Below are positions 58,269 through 64,000 of a stretch of 64,000 bases of DNA, piece after piece. Below the pieces are notes generated by a model. It did no database searches, was not told where the DNA came from, and was given only the letters and a program-made list of their open reading frames with translations. The DNA is from Nemorincola caseinilytica. GTDB lineage: Bacteria; Bacteroidota; Bacteroidia; Chitinophagales; Chitinophagaceae. The stretch is from the NCBI RefSeq assembly GCF_039540515.1, contig NZ_BAABFA010000008.1:62001-126000 (forward strand), given 5' to 3'. A program made the position numbers and the translations under genes. How positions within the stretch are numbered: position 1 is the first letter of the stretch; every line of letters begins with the position of its first letter.

Positions 58269-59675
58269 TTATGCCTTTACATTATCGGGATGCACTATAG
58301 CAATGCCTTTCTGGCTTTTTATCTTACCGAAGCCACCCAGTACATTCCGCAGGTTGTGGTAGCCCTGCTTTTTCAGTAGCGATGCCGCTATCACCGAGCG
58401 GTAGCCACCTGCGCAGTGTATGTACAGGTTGTGCGTATCATCTATTACGGCTATGTTCAGCGGGTCGGCAAGGGTATCGAGGGGTATATTGGTAGCGCCC
58501 TTCACATGTGCCGCATCGAATTCGCCCGGTTTGCGTACGTCTATCACTTCCAGCAGGTCGTCGTGCGGCATATCCATTGCCAGTTCATCGGGTTCTATGT
58601 CTATTATCATGTCTATGGGCTCGCCTGCGGCCTGCCATGCTTCATAGCCGCCTTCCAGGTAGCCCTGCACATTGTCTATACCTACCCTGGCCAGGCGTAT
58701 GATGCTCTCCCTTTCCTTGCCCTCCTCTGTCACCAGCACCAGTGGCTGGTCGTATGGCAGCATGGTACCTGCCCACTCTGCAAAACGGCCATCCAGGCCT
58801 ATGCTCACCGAGCCGGGCACGAAACCCAGTGTAAATATGGTGGCCGGTCTTGTATCCAGTATCCATACACCCTCCTTCGTTCTTTCTTTGAAAGCCGCTA
58901 TAGAAAGGGCCTGCATACCGGTGCCTATCACATCGGTCATGCTGTCATATCCTTCTTTATTGATACGGGCATTGATGGGGAAATATACAGGAGGCTTGGA
59001 CAGCCCGGTGGTAACGGTCTTGACGAACTCATCCTTTGTCATTTCCTGCAGCGCATAGTTGGTGGCCTTTTGCGCACCTATGGTACTGTGCGTCTCCGGC
59101 CCCAGGCTTTTGCCGCACGACGAGCCGGGCCCGTGCGCAGGATATACTATTATGTTATCGTTCAGCGTCTTTATCTTGTTCTGCAGGGTATCGTACATCA
59201 TACCGGCAAGCTCTTCCTTGCTCAGGTTGCCGCTGAAGAGGTCGGGACGGCCCACATCGCCTACAAAAAGGGTATCGCCGGTAAATATGCAATATGGCTT
59301 GCCACCCTCTTCGTGCAGCAGGTAGCAGGTGCTTTCCAGCGTATGTCCCGGTGTGTGTATAGCCTTAATGGTGAGTTTACCTATTTTGAACTCTTCTCCG
59401 TCTTTGGCCATATGTATGGGGAAGGATGCATTGGTATCGGGGCCGTATAATATGGGTGCGCCTGTACGCTGCGAGAGCTCTATATGCCCACTTACGAAAT
59501 CGGCATGGAAATGCGTCTCGAAGATGTATTTGATCTTTACGCCCTTTTCTGCTGCCATTTGCAGGTAAACATCCACATCGCGCAGGGGGTCTATCACTGC
59601 TGCCTCGCCGTTGCTGGCTATAAAATATGCTGCCTCGCTCAGGCAATTGGTGTATAACTGTTTTACGTCTACCAT
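58269..59675 (-). CDS. Persulfide-dioxygenase-like hydrolase with two rhodanese domains
   Basis: A 468-residue protein: an ETHE1-like metallo-beta-lactamase domain (1-240; THFHADFVSGH, HTPGHT and FTGDTLFVGDVGR) and two rhodanese domains. The first rhodanese (about 260-355) has LVTEEGKE where the active Cys loop should be, so it is inactive. The second keeps Cys in IHCAGGYRSVIAA. Related enzymes oxidise glutathione or other persulfides to sulfite and pass sulfur on. A -7 box TATTTTTG is at 59723 to 59716. Confidence 0.9.
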   Translation of the reverse strand: MVDVKQLYTNCLSEAAYFIASNGEAAVIDPLRDVDVYLQMAAEKGVKIKYIFETHFHADFVSGHIELSQRTGAPILYGPDTNASFPIHMAKDGEEFKIGKLTIKAIHTPGHTLESTCYLLHEEGGKPYCIFTGDTLFVGDVGRPDLFSGNLSKEELAGMMYDTLQNKIKTLNDNIIVYPAHGPGSSCGKSLGPETHSTIGAQKATNYALQEMTKDEFVKTVTTGLSKPPVYFPINARINKEGYDSMTDVIGTGMQALSIAAFKERTKEGVWILDTRPATIFTLGFVPGSVSIGLDGRFAEWAGTMLPYDQPLVLVTEEGKERESIIRLARVGIDNVQGYLEGGYEAWQAAGEPIDMIIDIEPDELAMDMPHDDLLEVIDVRKPGEFDAAHVKGATNIPLDTLADPLNIAVIDDTHNLYIHCAGGYRSVIAASLLKKQGYHNLRNVLGGFGKIKSQKGIAIVHPDNVKA

Positions 59676-59715
59676 CGTTCTTTTGGGCCGGGATACTATT
59701 TTCCCATGCCTGTTG

Positions 59716-59723
59716 CAAAAATA
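59716..59723 (-). promoter_or_regulatory. -7 box of the persulfide-dioxygenase-like gene
   Basis: Minus-strand TATTTTTG, about 40 bases before the ATG at 59675. Confidence 0.45.
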
Positions 59724-59803
59724 CTATAAACCCATATGAAAACTGCCATTGCTATATAAGATCGCTCTATATCTCTGTGACCTTGCTGCCTGGCAAATAT
59801 GCA

Positions 59804-60226
59804 CTACGGATGCGCTGCCACCCATATCTCCCCATCTTCAAAGACCTCCTTTTTCCATATGGGTACTGTCTGTTTCAGTGTGTCTATGGCATAGCGGCAT
59901 GCCCGGAAGGCCGCATCGCGGTGCGCGGCCGATACGGCTATTATCACCGCTATGTCGCCCACCTGCAGGGCGCCTGTGCGGTGATGTATGAGCATTGCAT
60001 GCAGCGGCCATTGTGCGGCTGCGCTGCCGGCTATTTTCTGCATCTCGCTCAGGGCCATGGCCTCATATGCTTCGAACTCCAGCCGCAATACCTTTCGGCC
60101 CTTGGTGCTATCGCGTACCGTGCCCACGAATATATCTATGCCACCACTCTGTGGCGACATCACCCCGGCTATGCATTGCGCCACATCCAGTGGTGCGGCA
60201 GAGATATGTATATCGTACGTTGTCAT
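59804..60226 (-). CDS. moaE: Molybdopterin synthase catalytic subunit
   Basis: A 140-residue MoaE. GGIDIFVGTVRDSTKGRKVLRLEFEAY is split by conserved Gly/Arg residues; HHRTGALQVGD and a late Lys pair (IWKKEVFEDGEIWV) mark the active site. It moves sulfur from MoaD thiocarboxylate onto the pterin precursor. It begins 3 bases after the moaD stop, so the two form one unit. No other molybdenum cofactor gene is in the window. Confidence 0.93.
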   Translation of the reverse strand: MTTYDIHISAAPLDVAQCIAGVMSPQSGGIDIFVGTVRDSTKGRKVLRLEFEAYEAMALSEMQKIAGSAAAQWPLHAMLIHHRTGALQVGDIAVIIAVSAAHRDAAFRACRYAIDTLKQTVPIWKKEVFEDGEIWVAAHP

Positions 60227-60229
60227 TTT

Positions 60230-60472
60230 CTATCCTCCGCTTACAGGGGGTATTATGGCCACTTCGTCGCCGGGCGATATGTGGTCGTCAATGTTGGCAT
60301 ATTTACCATTCACTGCTATAGCGAAGGAAGTAAGCCCGGAAAGTGCGGGGAATTGTCCCTTTAGCACACTTATAAGCTGCTCTACGGTACTACCCTCAGG
60401 CAGCGATATACCTATGGCCGCACCGCCCATTATCTCGCGCGCTATGCCAAATGCAAATATGTTCAGGGTCAT
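60230..60472 (-). CDS. moaD: Molybdopterin synthase sulfur carrier subunit
   Basis: An 80-residue ubiquitin-like protein ending in VSGG, the Gly-Gly tail that receives sulfur. EIAIIPPVSGG and the FAFGIAREIMGG start fit MoaD. First gene of the moaDE pair, with TATCTTTG 22 bases before the ATG. Confidence 0.92.
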   Translation of the reverse strand: MTLNIFAFGIAREIMGGAAIGISLPEGSTVEQLISVLKGQFPALSGLTSFAIAVNGKYANIDDHISPGDEVAIIPPVSGG

Positions 60473-60493
60473 CCGTTATCGCTCTTTGTGTGC

Positions 60494-60501
60494 CAAAGAT
60501 A
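60494..60501 (-). promoter_or_regulatory. -7 box of moaDE
   Basis: Minus-strand TATCTTTG, a perfect consensus, lying just after the terminator of the upstream gene. Confidence 0.6.
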
Positions 60502-60513
60502 CGCCAGGTATAA

Positions 60514-60549
60514 AAAAGTATCGCGGCCCATACAGGCCGCGATACTTTT
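60514..60549. terminator. Terminator of the beta-helix lipoprotein gene
   Basis: AAAAGTATCGCGGCC (60514-60528) pairs perfectly with 60535-60549 over a 6-base loop. Confidence 0.88.
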
Positions 60550-60574
60550 ATCATTCACGCTTTAAGGTCAGGGT

Positions 60575-61948
60575 TTAGAACTTCGTCCAGCTCTTCCACC
60601 ATGTATCGCCTACGCTGCAAGCGCCGCGGTAAGATACTGTAGAGAAGAAGCTACCCAGCCTGCCGGTGCTCACTACACCTGTAGTAAGTACAGAGCCGCT
60701 GTTGGGGTTGGGGTTGAAGCTGGCGCCCGAAGCATATGCTGCAGACAGGCCGGCATCAGATGTATTGGTCACAGAAGCATTGTTCCATGAAGGGTTGGTA
60801 GTGGTAAGGAAAGTGTTGAGCGAACCGAGTGAGGTAGAAGATGTACCTACTGTGTCGAAAGCCTTAGATATACCACCTACTGTAACACCTTTGAACTCTA
60901 TAGCGCCAGAAGACATGTTGTTAGCGCACTTAGAACCGTCGAGCAGTATACCTGCTGAGGGGAAGCCAAGCAGTACAGAGTTGATGATAGCAGGGCGAGA
61001 GTTCCTTCTTACATGCGCAGCACGCTTGTAGTTGGTGTTCACTGTGGTAGTGCTTGTCTCTTTAGGGCCTATTATTGTCATGTTGGCAAAGGTAGGTGCA
61101 GTGAACGGTGTGTTATCTGAACCGGTAGCATCGTTATCTACCTCGAAGCCATTGCTGCCCGATATATCCGCATCAGCAGGATCGGTGATGGCTATACCGA
61201 ACTGTACATTGCCACGGAAACCGAAGTCAGCATCGAAGTTGTCATCGTGTGTTTTGTAAGAGATAAGGTGCGAACAGTTCACCGTGCCGCCGAACCACTC
61301 GAAAGCATCGTCATAGCCATAAGAGCACTGTACATAGTCTATCTCGGTGCCACGGCCTACTGCGCCCATTGTCAGCGAGTTCAGCTCCTTATCGGGCTGG
61401 AAGGGGTAACCTGCATATTCTATGCGTACATACTTCAGCTTACCTGAGTTGTCATTGTCATCGGTACCACCGTATATGCCGTCACCGGCAGAGTTGTTCA
61501 CTCCGCCTTCTATTTCGCCCTGGCCGGGTACGCTGTTGAAGGTAGCATTGGTAGTGGCCTTGCCCAGCAGCACTATACCACCCCAGTCGCCGGCAGCAGG
61601 TGTACCTTCGTTAGACGTGAATACTATAGGGCTGTCTACAGTACCTACGGCCATTAACTTAGCACCACGAGTTACCACTATACCGTTCTTGCCTTTTATG
61701 GCTTTTATGGTAGCGCCCTTGCCTATTGTGAGGGTAGCATTGTTCTTCACATATATCATGGCGCTGATGGTATAGGTCTTACCGGCCCACAGGGTCCTGT
61801 CAGATGTGATATCGCCACTCAGTTCATAACCAAGGGTATCTTCTGTAGGTGTTACCGGTGTTACGGGGTCGGGGTCGTTGTTTTTCTTTTTGCAGGATAC
61901 TGCAGCGAGGATCGATACAGCAGTGATCGCGAAAATGATCTTTCTCAT
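60575..61948 (-). CDS. Beta-helix-type surface lipoprotein
   Basis: A 457-residue protein with a lipoprotein signal (AVSILAAVSC followed by KKK). A Pro/Asp/Thr linker leads to a right-handed beta-helix-like domain with repeated short strands (NNATLTIGKGATIKAIKG; GRGTEIDYVQCSYGYDDAFEWFGG). Such proteins are common beside TonB-dependent receptors in this phylum and here the next gene upstream on the strand is one, so it may be the surface partner of that receptor. Ligand unknown. No T9SS sorting domain is seen. Confidence 0.75.
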   Translation of the reverse strand: MRKIIFAITAVSILAAVSCKKKNNDPDPVTPVTPTEDTLGYELSGDITSDRTLWAGKTYTISAMIYVKNNATLTIGKGATIKAIKGKNGIVVTRGAKLMAVGTVDSPIVFTSNEGTPAAGDWGGIVLLGKATTNATFNSVPGQGEIEGGVNNSAGDGIYGGTDDNDNSGKLKYVRIEYAGYPFQPDKELNSLTMGAVGRGTEIDYVQCSYGYDDAFEWFGGTVNCSHLISYKTHDDNFDADFGFRGNVQFGIAITDPADADISGSNGFEVDNDATGSDNTPFTAPTFANMTIIGPKETSTTTVNTNYKRAAHVRRNSRPAIINSVLLGFPSAGILLDGSKCANNMSSGAIEFKGVTVGGISKAFDTVGTSSTSLGSLNTFLTTTNPSWNNASVTNTSDAGLSAAYASGASFNPNPNSGSVLTTGVVSTGRLGSFFSTVSYRGACSVGDTWWKSWTKF

Positions 61949-62076
61949 GTGCTTTTTAAATTTTGCACAAAGTTCATTTGGCTATGTTACGGCAATATTA
62001 CCCCAACATTAAGCGAATGATATATCTGCCATGATGTACACAATAGAATAGACCCGGATGCACCGCATCAGTAACA

Positions 62077-62108
62077 CAAAGAGGCCTCCTGTACAGGAGG
62101 CCTCTTTG
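62077..62108. terminator. Perfect 32-base palindrome after the receptor gene
   Basis: The left arm CAAAGAGGCCTCCTGT (62077-62092) is the exact inverse of the right arm (62093-62108). In RNA it would form a stem of about 14 bp. It probably ends or weakens transcription from the receptor gene into the lipoprotein gene. Confidence 0.75.
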
Positions 62109-62132
62109 CTTGTTGTATGCTATGTGTACGTC

Positions 62133-64000
62133 TTAGAGGTTGTACATGAACGACACGGATACCGTAGTGCCGGTGAGCCTGGATATACGCAGGAAATCGC
62201 CGGTAACATCGTATGTGCCGTTCCCGTTGATGTCCTGGTAGAAATTGGCCTTCTTGTTCAGCAGATCGGTAACAGACAGTTTCACCCCTGCTTTGTCTTT
62301 GAGCAGCTTTTGCGATATCTGCATATCGAACAGGGGCCTTGGCGCTTCCCATATATTGGGGTTCTCCTGGTTGCCTACCAGGAATATCCTTCTGCCTATC
62401 ATGTTGAAGAGCAGGGTAATGCTGGTGCCCGACCTCTCGCCATCGTACTGCAGGCCGCTGTTGATAACGTATGGAGACTGACCCTGCATAGGCCTGTCCA
62501 CCTTCAGCTTATCGCCGGTGCCGGTAGTTACCTCAAAGTTCACATTGTTGAAGATGTATGATGCATTGGCGAATGCCGTGAAACGCTCTGCCACACCGGG
62601 AGCAATGAAATCGAGACGCTTGCGGAACTCTATCTCGGCGCCATAGCTGCGGGCAGATGGTGCATTATTATAAGTGAACGAGAATGTATTGACACCCGAC
62701 TCGTTGTAGAACTGCTCTATGGGGTTTACAAAGTACTTGTAGAAAGCGCCAACAGTGAACATCTCGCCCGAGCGGGGGTAGAGCTCATAGCGCAGGTCGA
62801 AATTGCTGATCTTGGTGCGCTGCAGATCGGAGTTGCCCTGCACGGCTGCCAGCAGCTCGAAATCGTAGAAAGCGAATGGAGACAATTCCCTGAATTCGGG
62901 CCTTATAACTGTCTGCGATGCGCAGGCGCGTATATTGGCCTTTTCGGTAGGCTTGTATGTGAAGTTCAGAGATGGAAGGAAGTCTCCAACGTTCCTGTCC
63001 ACGCTTACAGGCTTATTGCTCCTGAAACCGTTCAGCACCTGGTTGAAGTTCTCATAACGTACGCCCCATACCAGCCTGTACTGCTCGCCAAAACTATTGT
63101 CCAGCATCACGAAGCCTGCATTCAGCAGGCTGGATGCGCTATAGTCATAGTCCTTATCGCTCAGCTCATTGAGCTGAAAACCTGTATCGCTCATATTCTG
63201 CACGGCGAACAGTTCATTGGCAGGCAGGGTAAGCAAAGCATTGGTGCCACCTACCATACCGAAGGGCCTTGAGTTGAATGTCCTTGATTTTGTCTGGCCC
63301 ATGTAGCCCGCCTTTATAGTATGGTTGCGGCCAAAGAGGGTGAAGGGTTTGAAGGCGTCTACGCTGGCGTTCACTATATTGTCGGTGAGGCGGGAGTAGA
63401 GCATGCTGGCCGATGCAAGCGATGGCAGGCCGCTGGGTACTACGGCCAGGAAGCTGCTATCACCGTCAGATCTGCGGTATTCCATCCTTCTCAGGTTGGG
63501 CTGGTTCTGTGCCAGGTTCACATAAGATGTGTTCCAGTTTATCTTGGTCTTTGCTTTCTCCAGGAAATGGTTACCCGCCAGTTGTCCATTGACGAAGGAC
63601 GTAGACTTGAACGCTTGCTGGAAAGCCATTACATCGCCGCCATAATCGTTGTTGCGGCCATTGCGGATGAGGGTATTGTTCTGCGATGTGATGTTGTAAA
63701 GACCTTTCAGAGATATCTTGTTGTTCTTGTTCATTTCCAGCGTCACATTGCCCAGCGCACCCCACAATACTTCCTCGTTGTAAGACTCTTCGTTGAAATC
63801 GAGTGTTTTCTCTACGGGGTCGGTACCCTGGTTGTAGAAGGTGCGTGTCACTTCTGTGCGCCTGTTCTGCTTATTGTAGCTTACTGCCGCTATTGCGCCA
63901 AGGGTTTTGCCACCCAGCACCTTCTTGTTCATACCTGCTGCCGCCTGGAAGTTGGCATTGGGCGCACCGCTGCGCATCTCATAGCCCCAGTTGTTCTCCA
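62133..64000 (-). CDS. TonB-dependent outer membrane receptor, partial
   Basis: The C-terminal ~620 residues of a TonB-dependent receptor; the N-terminal signal, carboxypeptidase-like domain and most of the plug lie beyond the right edge. The frame is open at 64000 (residues GYEMRSGAPNANFQAAAG near the edge are plug-to-barrel sequence). The barrel shows the usual aromatic strands and the long TonB-receptor C-terminus (DLLNKKANFYQDINGNGTYD, then VSVSFMYNL). The KPTEKANIRACASQTVIRPEF segment is the CirA/FepA-like barrel motif. Ligand unknown; partner may be the lipoprotein at 60575. Confidence 0.9.
   Translation of the reverse strand, partial: ENNWGYEMRSGAPNANFQAAAGMNKKVLGGKTLGAIAAVSYNKQNRRTEVTRTFYNQGTDPVEKTLDFNEESYNEEVLWGALGNVTLEMNKNNKISLKGLYNITSQNNTLIRNGRNNDYGGDVMAFQQAFKSTSFVNGQLAGNHFLEKAKTKINWNTSYVNLAQNQPNLRRMEYRRSDGDSSFLAVVPSGLPSLASASMLYSRLTDNIVNASVDAFKPFTLFGRNHTIKAGYMGQTKSRTFNSRPFGMVGGTNALLTLPANELFAVQNMSDTGFQLNELSDKDYDYSASSLLNAGFVMLDNSFGEQYRLVWGVRYENFNQVLNGFRSNKPVSVDRNVGDFLPSLNFTYKPTEKANIRACASQTVIRPEFRELSPFAFYDFELLAAVQGNSDLQRTKISNFDLRYELYPRSGEMFTVGAFYKYFVNPIEQFYNESGVNTFSFTYNNAPSARSYGAEIEFRKRLDFIAPGVAERFTAFANASYIFNNVNFEVTTGTGDKLKVDRPMQGQSPYVINSGLQYDGERSGTSITLLFNMIGRRIFLVGNQENPNIWEAPRPLFDMQISQKLLKDKAGVKLSVTDLLNKKANFYQDINGNGTYDVTGDFLRISRLTGTTVSVSFMYNL

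Overview
The window reads as a chromosomal segment of a Bacteroidota bacterium, most plausibly a Chitinophagaceae-like lineage (family-level placement is inference). Supporting signs are type IX secretion (T9SS) C-terminal sorting domains of both kinds, a PorP/SprF protein, a short bS21, a MurA with Asp at the usual Cys position, many lipoproteins and a TonB-dependent receptor. Promoters carry the phylum's TAnnTTTG -7 box, and Shine-Dalgarno sequences are nearly absent except before rpsU. AUA is used heavily for isoleucine.

Left part (1 to about 4030) is AT-rich and accessory: a membrane-protein pair, a structured non-coding stretch, a frameshifted unknown gene over a perfect hairpin, two tandem tRNA-like sequences, an IS1595-family transposase and a small unknown gene. 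From 4053 base composition becomes that of the rest. An ECF sigma factor is followed by a membrane protein joining an anti-sigma-like N-terminus to a trypsin-like protease; then come VapBC, recG, a FadL-like porin with an SGNH lipoprotein, comF, a YoeB-type toxin pair, a DAHP synthase/chorismate mutase, an acyl-CoA synthetase and rpsU.

Middle part (17 to 35 kb): an NHL-repeat T9SS cargo, an M3 peptidase, a possible small RNA, nadE, a short-chain dehydrogenase, an MBOAT acyltransferase with an SGNH-like lipoprotein, a DEAD-box helicase with CorA, a second YoeB-type pair, a glucosaminidase, a PabC-like enzyme, rhomboid, a palindromic repeat cluster, a lipoprotein-maturation-independent secreted protein/MerR/thioredoxin-like cluster and murA.

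From 35.8 to 44.6 kb a 2,548-residue adhesin-like protein with 25 tandem Ig-like repeats and a gliding-type C-terminus is followed by its likely PorP/SprF partner. The right part holds an MGMT-like protein, a 7TM adenylyl cyclase, a glycosyltransferase, a histidine kinase, an S23 four-helix-bundle gene between inverted repeats, fabH, tRNA-Cys, an HNH-like accessory gene, yicC, an EnvC-like factor, scpB, an M28 peptidase, a persulfide-dioxygenase-like enzyme, moaD/moaE, a beta-helix lipoprotein and a TonB-dependent receptor cut by the right edge. Convergent genes are mostly separated by strong hairpin terminators, and several genes appear to be transcribed as leaderless mRNAs.
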